Part shown: positions 53,488 through 62,587 of the stretch, in pieces
How the letters are laid out: the number at the start of each line of letters is the position of its first letter
Numbering within the stretch: position 1 is the stretch's first letter
DNA from: Oscillospiraceae bacterium
GTDB taxonomy: Bacteria; Bacillota; Clostridia; Oscillospirales; QAMX01
Direction: 5' to 3'
Assembly (NCBI GenBank): GCA_015067715.1
Contig: SVLY01000004.1
Location: 1 to 64,000 of the forward strand
DNA: 64,000 nt
Notes under the pieces: model-generated
What the model was told of the DNA's origin: nothing
The model's input: the letters and a program-made list of their open reading frames with translations, nothing else
The model's database searches: none
Position numbers and translations under genes: made by a program

Positions 53488-54351
53488 TTATTCCATGCCG
53501 TAATGCTGCATAACGAGCTTGGTAACAGCGCTTTCGCCGTTCTCGTCCTCAACGAGCATCTCTTCGAGAACTTCGTTGATGGCGGTGAGAAGTTCATCGT
53601 TGCCCTTGGTAACGGCAATGGCGTACTGCTCTTCGGTGGGGAAGTCAGCCTCTTCGCCGCCGTCGTAGTAAAGAGCGGCGCACTGGAGACCGGCGTTCTT
53701 GGAGACGATGTAGGAGGAGGGCAGGTAGTCCAGAACAACGACGTCGAGCTGGTTGGCGTTCATAGCGTCAACTGCCAGCTGACCGTTGGAGAAGCGGACG
53801 ACCTCGGCGCCGGAGCCGTTGAGAGTGCCGGTCCAGCCGTAGTCGGGATCGCTCTCGTTAGCGGCGATCTCGTCGGAAACGTAGATATCGCCGGTGGTGT
53901 CCTGCTGGACGCCGATCTTCTTGCCGGCAAGCTGATCCCAGACAACGTATTCAACGTCACCGTCAACACCGGCGGGCTCAAGAGCGCCTTCGGCAAAGAT
54001 AACGTACTGAACGCTGGTGAAATAGGGAATGGAGAAATCGACCTTTTCAAGGCGGGCTTCGGTGATGGTGATACCGGCGGCGCCGCAGTCGCAAAGGTTG
54101 CCGGCGGCAACGTTGTCGATGATGGTCTTGAATTCGACGTTGTTGAAGACAACTTCCTTGCCCATCTTTTCGCCGACCTTAGCCATAATGTCGACGTCAA
54201 CACCGACGATCTCGCCGTCTTCGTAATACTCGAAGGGGGCAAAGAAAGCGTTGGTCTGAACAATGATCTGATCCTGAGCGCCGCAGCCGGAGAAGGAGAG
54301 AACGCCGAGGAGCATGATCACAGCCATGAGGATAGCAGAAAACTTTTTCAT
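53488..54351 (-). CDS. Polar amino acid ABC transporter substrate-binding lipoprotein
   Basis: 287 aa. Signal peptide with lipobox FSGC (Cys near 23). The family 3 fold is in normal order: first lobe IIVQTNAFFAPFEYYEDGEIVGVDVDIM, then AGKKIGVQQDTTGDIY near 135 and NGQLAVDAMNANQLDVVVLDYLP near 185. ATG 54351 follows AGGAG by 9 nt; the ORF track starts 16 codons earlier. The ligand is not predictable. Confidence 0.94.
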   Translation of the reverse strand: MKKFSAILMAVIMLLGVLSFSGCGAQDQIIVQTNAFFAPFEYYEDGEIVGVDVDIMAKVGEKMGKEVVFNNVEFKTIIDNVAAGNLCDCGAAGITITEARLEKVDFSIPYFTSVQYVIFAEGALEPAGVDGDVEYVVWDQLAGKKIGVQQDTTGDIYVSDEIAANESDPDYGWTGTLNGSGAEVVRFSNGQLAVDAMNANQLDVVVLDYLPSSYIVSKNAGLQCAALYYDGGEEADFPTEEQYAIAVTKGNDELLTAINEVLEEMLVEDENGESAVTKLVMQHYGME

Positions 54352-54389
54352 TTTGTGTGACTCCTGAATATAATTTTTTTTGTGTGTAT

Positions 54390-54418
54390 ATTTTATCACC
54401 GCACATTAAGGTTTTCAA
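54390..54418 (-). promoter_or_regulatory. Promoter of the amino acid ABC importer
   Basis: Minus strand TTGAAA, 17-nt spacer, TAAAAT, about 35 nt before the start codon. Confidence 0.7.
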
Positions 54419-54478
54419 GGCTCATCCCGATTATTTCTTAAGTTTGTTTTACAAATAATTTGGCTAAAACCTACAAAA

Positions 54479-54523
54479 CCCAGCCGCCCGCCATATCCCC
54501 GGGGGGTAAGACGGGCGGCTGGG
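54479..54523 (-). terminator. Intrinsic terminator after the lipid kinase gene
   Basis: CCCAGCCGCCCG and CGGGCGGCTGGG form a 12-bp stem, followed by TTTTGT on the minus strand. Confidence 0.8.
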
Positions 54524-54530
54524 ACATTGA

Positions 54531-55433
54531 TTATATAATATTTGCCACGTATCTGACTGCCCCGGGCAGAACCTTTACGTTGACTTCGGCAGGAGCGCCG
54601 CCATAGTCCCCGTCAAGGGTCCACGGGGTGTCTCCGAAGGCCTGCAGTCGAACCTCGGGGCTCTTGAGAGAATAGACACCGAACTCCCGGCGGAGGTCCT
54701 TCTCAACGAAGGCCCGCATTATCAGCTGAAGCTCCGTGAAATTTTTCGGCATTTTAACAAAAACAGTTTCAAAGAGCCCGTCGGAAAGCTCAACCGAAAT
54801 TCCCCCAAGTCCCTTGAATCCGCCGATGGACTTGGAATTCGAGATCATTCCGAAAAGAAAATCCTCTTCAATGACTTCTCCGTTAACGGATATACGCATG
54901 TGCTGGGGCTTTACATCAAGCATGCTCTCAGCTCCGTTGAGAAGATATGCCGCTCTTCCGATAACACTTTTGATGTGCTGAGGAGTTATGTAGGCAACCT
55001 CGGAAAACAGACCGAATGCCGCGGTATAGGTGAAGCATTTTCCGTTGAAGGTTCCCGCATCGCAGAGCACAGGCTCCCCTTCCGCGGCAAACTCAGCGGC
55101 TTTTTTGATGTTGGAGGAAAGGCCGAGAGTGTCCGCAAAGTCGTTTGTGGTTCCGCAGGGAATATAGCCGATGGGGGTCGAAGCTCCGGAGGCAACAACT
55201 CCATTGACAACCTCGCTGAGAGTGCCGTCTCCCCCGGAGCAGATAAGCCTGTCGTACTCACCGCAGTCACGGGCAAAACGCTCGGCATCGGAAGAAGAGA
55301 GCGTAACCCTCAGGGTGATATCGTAGCCTGCGCGCTGGAAGGTCTCGCAGACCTTAAGCAGATGCATTCTGATCGCGGACTTTCCCGCAACAGGATTTAC
55401 AATGAACAGAAGTTTTTTCCCGTTCTCGCTCAT
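54531..55433 (-). CDS. Diacylglycerol kinase / YegS-type lipid kinase
   Basis: 300-aa cytosolic or peripheral lipid kinase. The N-terminal VNPVAGKSAIR and the GGDGTLSEVVNGV motif (residues about 67-79) are the ATP-binding signature of the DagK/sphingosine kinase fold. GYIPCGTTNDFADTLG near 93 is the second block. The C-terminal half carries the lipid-binding beta-sandwich. GGAGG precedes the ATG. Role in phospholipid or teichoic acid lipid recycling is likely. Confidence 0.92.
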   Translation of the reverse strand: MSENGKKLLFIVNPVAGKSAIRMHLLKVCETFQRAGYDITLRVTLSSSDAERFARDCGEYDRLICSGGDGTLSEVVNGVVASGASTPIGYIPCGTTNDFADTLGLSSNIKKAAEFAAEGEPVLCDAGTFNGKCFTYTAAFGLFSEVAYITPQHIKSVIGRAAYLLNGAESMLDVKPQHMRISVNGEVIEEDFLFGMISNSKSIGGFKGLGGISVELSDGLFETVFVKMPKNFTELQLIMRAFVEKDLRREFGVYSLKSPEVRLQAFGDTPWTLDGDYGGAPAEVNVKVLPGAVRYVANII

Positions 55434-55471
55434 GAAAAATAACGCCTCCGTGGAATCTTGGGTACTTGTAT

Positions 55472-55500
55472 ATTATACTACTTAAATCGTGTCGATTCAA
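55472..55500 (-). promoter_or_regulatory. Promoter of the lipid kinase
   Basis: Minus strand TTGAAT, 17-nt spacer, TATAAT. Confidence 0.75.
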
Positions 55501-55514
55501 GCGATAAAATCATG

Positions 55515-55543
55515 TTGAATACCGTCCCGTTTTATGGTATAAT
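55515..55543 (+). promoter_or_regulatory. Promoter of the RsiV-like gene and rlmD
   Basis: TTGAAT, 17-nt spacer, TATAAT. It is arranged back to back with the lipid kinase promoter and shares the same -35 sequence. Confidence 0.78.
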
Positions 55544-55607
55544 GATTACAATGGTATGCCCTCTTACGGCAGAGCCAAATTTCGACTCATAAGGAACTGA
55601 TATTACA

Positions 55608-56600
55608 ATGACTGCTATGGATAAAATAGGTAAAAAACTTAAGACCTTTATAAAATTTATTCTCAACCACAAGGTCTATCTTCTCATCGCCATCCCCATA
55701 ATCGCCGCCATTATTCTGGCCTTCGTTCTTATCTCCAAACTTGACGGCGATCGCAACCCCGAGCAGACAACGGATGCCACGACCGAGATTACAACCGAGG
55801 CCACAACAGAGGCGACCACAACCGATCCCATGAATTCCGTCTCCGACACTCTGGGCTCAACGGATAGCACAACCTCCTCCGAGCCCGAGCAGACGACCGA
55901 GGCCCGCAACCCCGACATTCCCCTCATAGTTGAAAGAAAAGACCTTATCAACATCCATCTCACCACCGACGACGGAATCGTGCTTATGACCGGCGAGCTT
56001 GAGATCCCCGTTTTCTACAACAGAAACGCCAACCCGGCAATTTCCGTTATCAACGAGGATATTTACAACTACGTAAACGATATGCGCTCCGAGATCGTCA
56101 ACGACTGCCGTCCCATCGCAGAAAACGACCTTACCAGCGACAACCCCACCGTCCCCTTCAACTGCGGTGTCACCTGTGAGGTCATGCTAAGCTCCGACAC
56201 CTGTGTTTCCGTTCTCTTCTCAAGCTGGATCTACACCGGCGGAGAAAACAGCTCCATCTACCGCGAAGCCCGCACCTATTCCCTTGCGGACGTTTCCGTT
56301 CTCGACTATGCCGACCTCTTTGGCGGCTATACCGAAACCGTAACCGAAAAAATGCGGGACAAGATCACCCAGTCCATCTCCGCCGAGCCCGAGGGCTTCT
56401 ACCCCGACTACGAGGGTCTCGTTGATTTCTACGAGCTTGAGAAGCGCTGGTACCTGGATGAGGTCGAGGGACTTTGCGTTTACTACGTCCCCTATGAGCT
56501 CGCCGGTTACGACAAGGGCGTTCTCACCTACTCCATTCCCCTTGGTGAGCTTAACACCTACCTCGTCTTCAATCCCGCCTACACCTCCTTTGCAGAATGA
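55608..56600 (+). CDS. Membrane protein with extracellular DUF4163/DUF3298 (PdaC/RsiV-like) domain
   Basis: 330 aa. One helix near 20-42, a Thr/Glu-rich linker (about 48-100, repeats of TTEATTEATTT type), then a DUF4163-DUF3298-like pair: WIYTGGENSSIYREARTYSL near 205, DVSVLDYADLFGGY near 230 and GLCVYYVPYELAGYDKG near 290. Related domains occur in the anti-sigma factor RsiV and in PdaC, but the RsiV cytosolic part is too short here, so anti-sigma function is doubtful. AAGGA precedes the ATG. Confidence 0.82.
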   Translation: MTAMDKIGKKLKTFIKFILNHKVYLLIAIPIIAAIILAFVLISKLDGDRNPEQTTDATTEITTEATTEATTTDPMNSVSDTLGSTDSTTSSEPEQTTEARNPDIPLIVERKDLINIHLTTDDGIVLMTGELEIPVFYNRNANPAISVINEDIYNYVNDMRSEIVNDCRPIAENDLTSDNPTVPFNCGVTCEVMLSSDTCVSVLFSSWIYTGGENSSIYREARTYSLADVSVLDYADLFGGYTETVTEKMRDKITQSISAEPEGFYPDYEGLVDFYELEKRWYLDEVEGLCVYYVPYELAGYDKGVLTYSIPLGELNTYLVFNPAYTSFAE

Positions 56601-57973
56601 AAAAGAACGACCTTATCACCCTTGAAATAACTGCCCTCACCAACAACGGCGAGGGCATCGGGCGGCATGAGGGTATTGCCGTTTTTGTCCCCGGCGCCGC
56701 CGTAGGAGACCTTTGTGAGATCATTATCATAAAAATGCTCTCAAACCGGGCAATCGGGAAAATAAAAAGCATAATCACCCCCTCGCCGGACAGGATAGAA
56801 AACCGCTGTCCGGCTTTTCCTGCCTGCGGAGGCTGTCAGTTCCGGCATTTAAGCTACGCATCCGAGCTGAAAAGCAAGCTTGCCTCCGTATGCGACGCAA
56901 TGAAGCGTATCGGCGGACTGGATATTCCCCCGGATACGGATATTGTCGGCGCAGAAAAGACCGAAGGCTACCGCAACAAGGCCATGTACCCCGTTGTTCA
57001 GACCCCCTCCGGCGCCGCCTACGGTTTTTACCGCTCCGGCACCCACAACGTCGTCCCCTGCCGACGTGACGGTTTACCCGTTCCGTGCGCCATAGGACCT
57101 GCCGAATTCGACCGGGCCGCCTCCATTGTCACCTCCTGGATGGACCGATTTGCAATACCGGCCTACAACGAGGTCAGCGCCTCGGGCGCTGTCCGCGGAA
57201 TATATCTGCGCCGGGCAGAAACCACAAATGAGCTGATGGTCTGCCTGATCTCCGCAAAAAAGAATCTACCCAATACCGCTGAGCTGATATCCGAACTGAA
57301 AGAAGCCGACGTTGGCTTTACCACCCTGGTTATAAACCACAATCCCCAGAAGACAAATGCACTTCTCGGAAAGACGAACAAGACCCTCTTTGGCCCCGGA
57401 GCTATAACCGACACTCTCTGCGGAGTGAAGCTTTCTATCTCGCCCATGTCTTTTTATCAGGTGAACAGAGCCCAGTGTGAAAAGCTCTACGGTAAGGCGA
57501 TTGAATTTGCCCAAAGCGCCACAGACCTTAAAAACGCTTCGCTCCTGGACCTTTACTGCGGTGTCGGGAGCATCGCCCTTGCCTTTGCCCCCAAATGCCG
57601 CCGGGTCTTTGGCATTGAGATAATTCCGGACGCCATCGAAAACGCCAGACTTAACGCAAAGGCAAACGGGATTTCCAACGCAGAGTTTGAATGCGGAGAC
57701 TCCGCAACAGCACCGGAAGTCCTTGCCTCCCACGGATTTGTGCCGGATATTATCACCGTTGATCCCCCGAGAAAAGGCATCTCCCGGGACGTTGCAGACT
57801 TTCTGCTAAAAAGCGGCGCAAAGCACCTCGTATACATCTCCTGCGAACCCACTACCCTCGCACGTGATGCCGCAATTCTTTCCTCCGGATTCAGCCTTGA
57901 AAGGCTTGCCGCCGTGGATATGTTCCCCCGCACGGCAAATACCGAGGCCGTTGCACTCTTCAGCAGAAAATAA
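56597..57973 (+). CDS. rlmD: 23S rRNA (uracil-5-)-methyltransferase RlmD/RumA type
   Basis: 458-aa SAM-dependent enzyme. An N-terminal TRAM domain (to about 58) precedes the iron-sulfur cysteines (CPAFPACGGCQFRHL). The SAM site is LLDLYCGVGSIALAFAP near 315. The catalytic region has VDPPRKGISRDVADF and ISCEPTTLARD with the nucleophile Cys. Overlaps the preceding gene by 4 nt. The exact uracil position in rRNA cannot be told from sequence. Confidence 0.95.
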   Translation: MKKNDLITLEITALTNNGEGIGRHEGIAVFVPGAAVGDLCEIIIIKMLSNRAIGKIKSIITPSPDRIENRCPAFPACGGCQFRHLSYASELKSKLASVCDAMKRIGGLDIPPDTDIVGAEKTEGYRNKAMYPVVQTPSGAAYGFYRSGTHNVVPCRRDGLPVPCAIGPAEFDRAASIVTSWMDRFAIPAYNEVSASGAVRGIYLRRAETTNELMVCLISAKKNLPNTAELISELKEADVGFTTLVINHNPQKTNALLGKTNKTLFGPGAITDTLCGVKLSISPMSFYQVNRAQCEKLYGKAIEFAQSATDLKNASLLDLYCGVGSIALAFAPKCRRVFGIEIIPDAIENARLNAKANGISNAEFECGDSATAPEVLASHGFVPDIITVDPPRKGISRDVADFLLKSGAKHLVYISCEPTTLARDAAILSSGFSLERLAAVDMFPRTANTEAVALFSRK

Positions 57974-57983
57974 CACAAAAAAA

Positions 57984-58037
57984 AACAACACCGCGATCTC
58001 TGAACAAAAAGAGAAAACGGTGTTGTTGTTTTTTAGC
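57984..58037 (+). terminator. Bidirectional terminator between rlmD and the MarR gene
   Basis: AACAACACCG pairs with CGGTGTTGTT, followed by TGTTTTTT; A-rich on the other side. Confidence 0.8.
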
Positions 58038-58043
58038 GGAAAC

Positions 58044-58505
58044 TCACTTTTCGTAGCGCTCGGCTTTTTTCATTCCGATAACGTGAAGGTTATCGGAAAC
58101 CGCGAACATAAGCTCGTAGAGGTTATCCTTCTGCTCCTGAGTGAGACCGGCAACAGCCTCATCAAAAGCATCCTTTGCGCTGTTGCAAACTTCTTTTGCA
58201 AGCTCACACCCTCTTTCAGAGAGCTTAAGCTTTGCGCGGTAGTGGTTTTTACGGGGGTTATCGCGCCAAATAAACTCACGTCCCACAAGCTCGGAAACGG
58301 CCCGTGAAACGGCAGCCTTATCCTGGTCACATATCTCGCAAAGCTGAGAAATCGTCAGCCCCTCGGGAGTGTGCAAAAGCGCTACAAGATATTTAACGTA
58401 TGCACCTCTCAGACCGTACTTTTCCATCTGCTTTGTCTCAACTCTGTGCATAGTGAGATAAAGCTCATGTACTCCAATTGAAAGTTGCTCAAATCCGGTA
58501 AGCAT
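58044..58505 (-). CDS. MarR-family transcription regulator
   Basis: 153 aa. Winged helix with LLHTPEGLTISQLCEICDQDKAAVSRAVSELVGREFIWRDN (about 47-87), then the dimerisation helices. ATG 58505 follows GGAG by 10 nt; the ORF track start adds seven residues. Its promoter overlaps inverted repeats, which suggests self-control. No efflux gene is directly divergent, so the regulon is unclear. Confidence 0.92.
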   Translation of the reverse strand: MLTGFEQLSIGVHELYLTMHRVETKQMEKYGLRGAYVKYLVALLHTPEGLTISQLCEICDQDKAAVSRAVSELVGREFIWRDNPRKNHYRAKLKLSERGCELAKEVCNSAKDAFDEAVAGLTQEQKDNLYELMFAVSDNLHVIGMKKAERYEK

Positions 58506-58550
58506 TACTGCAGTTCTCCATCCCAAATAACATTTTATTTTTACAAGCTA

Positions 58551-58579
58551 ATTATACTATGTTATTCTATAGATGTCAA
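58551..58579 (-). promoter_or_regulatory. Consensus sigma-A promoter of the MarR gene
   Basis: Minus strand TTGACA, 17-nt spacer, TATAAT. The inverted repeat AATAACAT...ATGTTATT has one arm between the -35 and -10 and the other downstream of the start point. Confidence 0.85.
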
Positions 58580-58592
58580 GAGTTTTTAACAA

Positions 58593-58624
58593 AATATTAA
58601 TATTATTTGCATTTTATTAATATT
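58593..58624. repeat. AT-rich inverted repeat AATATTAATA/TATTAATATT
   Basis: 10-bp arms separated by 12 nt, upstream of the MarR promoter on the minus strand and past the FAD-dependent gene stop. Possible operator. Confidence 0.6.
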
Positions 58625-58649
58625 CTAACTTTATGACAGAATTCTTCCG

Positions 58650-60257
58650 TCAACGCACGTGTTCTGCAAGGGTTTCAGCAAGTTTTAACGCCTGTTTAAT
58701 CCCATCCACAGCCGCGCTCATTATGCCTCCGGCATAACCGGCGCCCTCACCGCAGGGGAAAAGCCCCCACGCCGTAACCGACATACCAAGACCGTCCCTT
58801 GTCATTCGTACAGGGGACGACGTTCTCGTTTCCGGTCCGGTGAGAACTGCGTCGCCGTTGGCAAAAAAGCGGTAATTGGACGCAAACTTTTCCAAAGACC
58901 GCCGCATCAGATCTGCGCCTCCCGGGGGCAGCAGGCCGTCAAGCGAGCAGAGCTTCACTCCCAGAGGATAAGTGGGCTTTACCCGACCTAAAGAAGCACT
59001 CGGTTTTCCGGCCAGAAAGTCTGACACAAGCTGAGCCGGGGCGGTATAGTCTCCTCCGCCAAGGACAAACGCACTCTCCTCAAGGCGCTGGGAAAGCTCA
59101 ACTCCCCCAAGAGGGCCTGAAGGGAAAAGAGACGTATCGGCGCTGACGGCAATTGCGGCGTTTCCGTTCCGTCCGCTTCGGGAGTGGTAGCTCATGCCGT
59201 TGGTAACAACGGTATTGGGTCTGCTTGCGGCGGCACAGATCTCGCCGCCGGGACACATGCAGAAGGAAAAGCAGCCGCGATCTCCCTCCCGGTTAGAAAC
59301 GAAGTATTCTGCAGCACCCAGTCCCGGAGTTCCAACGAATTTACCGTACATCGTCCTGTCGATATCCTCCTGGAGATGCTCAATGCGAAGTCCCATTGCA
59401 AAGCTCTTTGGAACAAGCTCAATACCGTCGGAGAGCATATGTGAAAAAGTGTCCCTTGCGCTGTGACCAACGGCAAACACGGCGTGGGTACAGGGTATCT
59501 CTCCGGAGGCGGTCTTAATGGCAACGAGCCTTCCGTTTGCCGTCCTTACGCCGGTAACTGCGGTGTTGTAGTAAATTTCTCCCCCAAGGGCAACGGTCTC
59601 ACGGTCAATAGCGGAGACCACGTTTTTCAGCAGATCCGTTCCGATATGGGGATGTGCTTTTGTAAGAGTCTCCTCCGGGGCGCCGTGGGCGACCAGCTCC
59701 CTTAACACCGCAGAGCAGACCGGGTCGCTTATTCTCGTGGTAAGCTTTCCGTCGGAATATGCTCCGGCGCCGCCCTCTCCAAACTGGATATTGGATTCGG
59801 GATCAAGCCTGCGGTCTCTGACAAAGGCAGAAACGTCTCCGTCGCGCTGTGGGATGGGTCTTCCCCTTTCGATAACGATGGGACACAGCCCCATACGGGC
59901 AAGTGTGAGGGCGGCAAACATTCCCGCAGGACCAAGTCCTACCACAACGGGTCTTGGGCTTCCGGCTGTTTTTACACCGCCGTAAGGGGCTATCAGCTCT
60001 GAAAGAGTTGTGTCGGAACAGGGGCGTATCTTTCCGTTTTTTTCGCAGAGAGCCTTCTCTTTCCCGGAAGAAAGACCGCTGACCTTAACCGAATAGACCT
60101 TATTCAGCCTACCCTTACGGGCATCAACCGCTTCGCGGCTGATCTCGAAAGTGACCTCACCTGCACCAAAAACGCCGCAAAGCTTTGCGGCGTTTTTTAT
60201 GGCTATCTGTTTATCCTCCTCCCAGGGGAGGCTTATTCCGGAAACAATAACAGACAT
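58650..60257 (-). CDS. FAD-dependent dehydrogenase (COG2509 type)
   Basis: 535-aa soluble flavoprotein. The dinucleotide fold is VVVGLGPAGMFAALTLARMGLCPIVIERG near 105-133. HAVFAVGHSARDTF and the C-terminal FPCGEGAGYAGGIMSAAVDGIK complete the FAD domain. The N-terminal 90 residues are an additional domain of this family. The substrate is unknown. It lies 9 nt after cdaR, where many genomes have glmM. Confidence 0.88.
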   Translation of the reverse strand: MSVIVSGISLPWEEDKQIAIKNAAKLCGVFGAGEVTFEISREAVDARKGRLNKVYSVKVSGLSSGKEKALCEKNGKIRPCSDTTLSELIAPYGGVKTAGSPRPVVVGLGPAGMFAALTLARMGLCPIVIERGRPIPQRDGDVSAFVRDRRLDPESNIQFGEGGAGAYSDGKLTTRISDPVCSAVLRELVAHGAPEETLTKAHPHIGTDLLKNVVSAIDRETVALGGEIYYNTAVTGVRTANGRLVAIKTASGEIPCTHAVFAVGHSARDTFSHMLSDGIELVPKSFAMGLRIEHLQEDIDRTMYGKFVGTPGLGAAEYFVSNREGDRGCFSFCMCPGGEICAAASRPNTVVTNGMSYHSRSGRNGNAAIAVSADTSLFPSGPLGGVELSQRLEESAFVLGGGDYTAPAQLVSDFLAGKPSASLGRVKPTYPLGVKLCSLDGLLPPGGADLMRRSLEKFASNYRFFANGDAVLTGPETRTSSPVRMTRDGLGMSVTAWGLFPCGEGAGYAGGIMSAAVDGIKQALKLAETLAEHVR

Positions 60258-60266
60258 ATCGGGCTA

Positions 60267-61541
60267 TCAATTCTCCTCCGGCGGATCTACTGTGCGAACG
60301 ATGGGTTCTACAACGATGGGAACAAGCTTTACTGTAACACTGTAATCCGAATCAATTATCTCGACGTTAAGGGACGGGTCAAAGGAGACCTGCGCCGGAA
60401 CGATGTGGTTACCGGCCTGAACGGGAAGCTGTTCAAGGGGAACGGTTACAACAAAATCGTCCACGTTGACAGAGTCCAGCACCTGTCTGTTGCCTCTGAG
60501 ACGGACGTTGATGGATTTGGAGACCACAGTCGCATCAAAGCCCTCCACAGAACCTGTTGCAAGGATATTTTCGATCTTGAAGGTGCGCGTGTCCATATCT
60601 TTCACCGTGACCTCGATAGTAACGGTGGATCTGTTGGAAAGACAGGAGGTGTTGGTGGGAAGATAGAACTGCTCCTCGGTGGTGTAGCTCTCGACGATAC
60701 CGTCAAGCTCGATTATGCCAAGGGAGATGGTGGTGGTGTCCATGAGATCGTCCGGGTCGCCCACAAGGGTCACAAACGGCGGGTCGATCCTTATATCCAC
60801 CTGTTCGCGGGTAAGACCGCCACCGTGGTTAACCGAGCAGGTAAAGGGAACGTCCTTTCTGAGAAGAACCGAAACGTCAAGATCGGCGTTTTTGGTGATC
60901 TGCTGAGTGTATTTAAGAACCACAGGCTCACCGGATGCTCCAATAAGAGTAACGGGAAGGCTGAGCACCTGGGAATCCCGAAGAGCGGAAATATCTGCGG
61001 TAACAAGACCGTAGGCGATATTGGACAGCTCGGTGGCAGGCCCGCTCACTACAACCGATTCGCTGGGAAGGGTGACTTCTCCAAGGGTATAATTTGAGGG
61101 GAGCTCGCCGGTAAGCTCGTATCTGAGCTTGATCTCCTGTTCGGTCATTTCGTCGACCTCGATGACGGCAACAAGGTTCTGCTCATCCACCACGGAGATA
61201 TCGTCGTAGGGGGTCTTTACTGTGCAGGGAACGCGGTTGGTGCCGTTAACGGCAATCTTTGAAACGTCACAGGTTATCTCGACGTCCTCCCGCTTTAAGC
61301 GGAGAATGCTGTTACGGCTTCCCGTGAACTCAACGTCAAAGGAAAAATCAGTCTCAGAAAGAATTGAGAAGGATTTTTTCTGATAAAGCTCCGTCGTGCC
61401 GACGATAGAGACGTCAAGATTTGAAAAGCGAATGGTCATGGTGGGGTTGATGGAGCTCATTACCACAAGCCAGATAACAACGCTTGCAAGACAGCTGACT
61501 ATAAGAAGAGGAATGCTTTTGATCTTCAGCCATTTTGGCAT
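60267..61541 (-). CDS. cdaR: CdaR/YbbR domain protein, regulator of diadenylate cyclase
   Basis: 424 aa. One N-terminal helix (about 10-30) holds several YbbR-type beta domains outside (blocks near 48-110, 128-205, 225-310 and 320-410, e.g. VSIVGTTELYQKKSF and VVVSGPATELSNIAYG). It binds CdaA and modulates c-di-AMP synthesis. It lies 25 nt downstream of cdaA. Confidence 0.94.
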   Translation of the reverse strand: MPKWLKIKSIPLLIVSCLASVVIWLVVMSSINPTMTIRFSNLDVSIVGTTELYQKKSFSILSETDFSFDVEFTGSRNSILRLKREDVEITCDVSKIAVNGTNRVPCTVKTPYDDISVVDEQNLVAVIEVDEMTEQEIKLRYELTGELPSNYTLGEVTLPSESVVVSGPATELSNIAYGLVTADISALRDSQVLSLPVTLIGASGEPVVLKYTQQITKNADLDVSVLLRKDVPFTCSVNHGGGLTREQVDIRIDPPFVTLVGDPDDLMDTTTISLGIIELDGIVESYTTEEQFYLPTNTSCLSNRSTVTIEVTVKDMDTRTFKIENILATGSVEGFDATVVSKSINVRLRGNRQVLDSVNVDDFVVTVPLEQLPVQAGNHIVPAQVSFDPSLNVEIIDSDYSVTVKLVPIVVEPIVRTVDPPEEN

Positions 61542-61566
61542 AGGAAATCACCGGGGGCCGTTGTTT

Positions 61567-62439
61567 TCAGCGGTCTCCTTTCTCCTTTCTGTTCTTTTTC
61601 CAGGGAATAAAGCGGCTTATGCTCTGTTTTTCCGTGTTTTCCGGGACAAACTCGTGCTTCAGAAGAGAAGAGAGGGTCTGGGGAGTGAGGTTGCGCTTCA
61701 AAATACCGCCCTCAGCGACGCTGATGCCGCCGGTCTCTTCGGAAACGATGAGCACGAAAGAGTCGGTGACCTCGCTGAGGCCAAGACCCGCTCTGTGGCG
61801 CATTCCGAGATCCTTGCTGATGGTCTTGTTTTCGCTAAGCGGCAGGCGGCAGCCTGCGGCTGAAACGTGCCAATCCTTGACGATCATCGCCCCGTCGTGA
61901 AGGGGGGCTTTGTCGTAGAAGATATTGGTGAGAAGCTCAACGGAGATATCGGCGTTTATCATGGTGCCGGTCTTCATAATGTCGCTGAGCTTGTTCTCGC
62001 GTTCGATGCATATCAGCGCGCCGGTTCTGGTCTCGCTGAGTTTTTCCGCAGTTTCGGTAAGAAGGGCAACGTTGCGCAGGGCAACGGTATTGTCCGTTTC
62101 GGTCTCGTTGACGAATATTTTAAAGTGCTTCCGCCCCACCGAGTCCAGAATGCGTCTGAGCTCCGGCTGGAAGATTATGATTATGGCGATAATTCCGATC
62201 TGGATAGCCGAAGAGAACAAATAGTGAGAAACGTTCAGCTGCAGCAATCCCAGAACCTGGGTCACGATTATTATACCGATTATACCCTTGATGACCTGCG
62301 CCGCGCTGGAGTCGCGGATGAACATAAGTAATTTATACAGAAGGAACGCAATGATGAGCATATCGACGATATCCTGCCACCGCAAAAGGTCGATGGCGTT
62401 ATGGATGAAGGTCAGCACGCGTTCAAGGTACATTGCCAT
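61567..62439 (-). CDS. cdaA: Membrane diadenylate cyclase CdaA
   Basis: 290 aa. Three N-terminal helices (about 20-38, 45-62, 68-92) anchor the DAC domain, which joins two ATP into c-di-AMP. Catalytic motifs are APLHDGAMIV near 175 and GMRHRAGLGLSE near 207. GGAG precedes the ATG. c-di-AMP controls K+ and osmotic balance and wall synthesis in Firmicutes; with cdaR it forms the standard pair. Confidence 0.97.
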   Translation of the reverse strand: MAMYLERVLTFIHNAIDLLRWQDIVDMLIIAFLLYKLLMFIRDSSAAQVIKGIIGIIIVTQVLGLLQLNVSHYLFSSAIQIGIIAIIIIFQPELRRILDSVGRKHFKIFVNETETDNTVALRNVALLTETAEKLSETRTGALICIERENKLSDIMKTGTMINADISVELLTNIFYDKAPLHDGAMIVKDWHVSAAGCRLPLSENKTISKDLGMRHRAGLGLSEVTDSFVLIVSEETGGISVAEGGILKRNLTPQTLSSLLKHEFVPENTEKQSISRFIPWKKNRKEKGDR

Positions 62440-62506
62440 GCCAAAAACTCACTCCTTCAAGATCCGTAATATACGTGCCTGAAAAAATATACAGAACAAC
62501 ATATAT

Positions 62507-62535
62507 ATGATACCACCAAAATCCGATTTTGGCAA
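62507..62535 (-). promoter_or_regulatory. Promoter of cdaA-cdaR
   Basis: Minus strand TTGCCA, 17-nt spacer, TATCAT, about 65 nt before cdaA. Confidence 0.65.
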
Positions 62536-62587
62536 GAGTGTTTTTGTTTACATTTTGCCCTTTGGTTTGACATTCTGCCTTGTCAGC

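Noticed and set aside
53503-54360. 285-aa plus-strand ORF opposite the substrate-binding protein gene
   Set aside because: Antisense shadow without motif.
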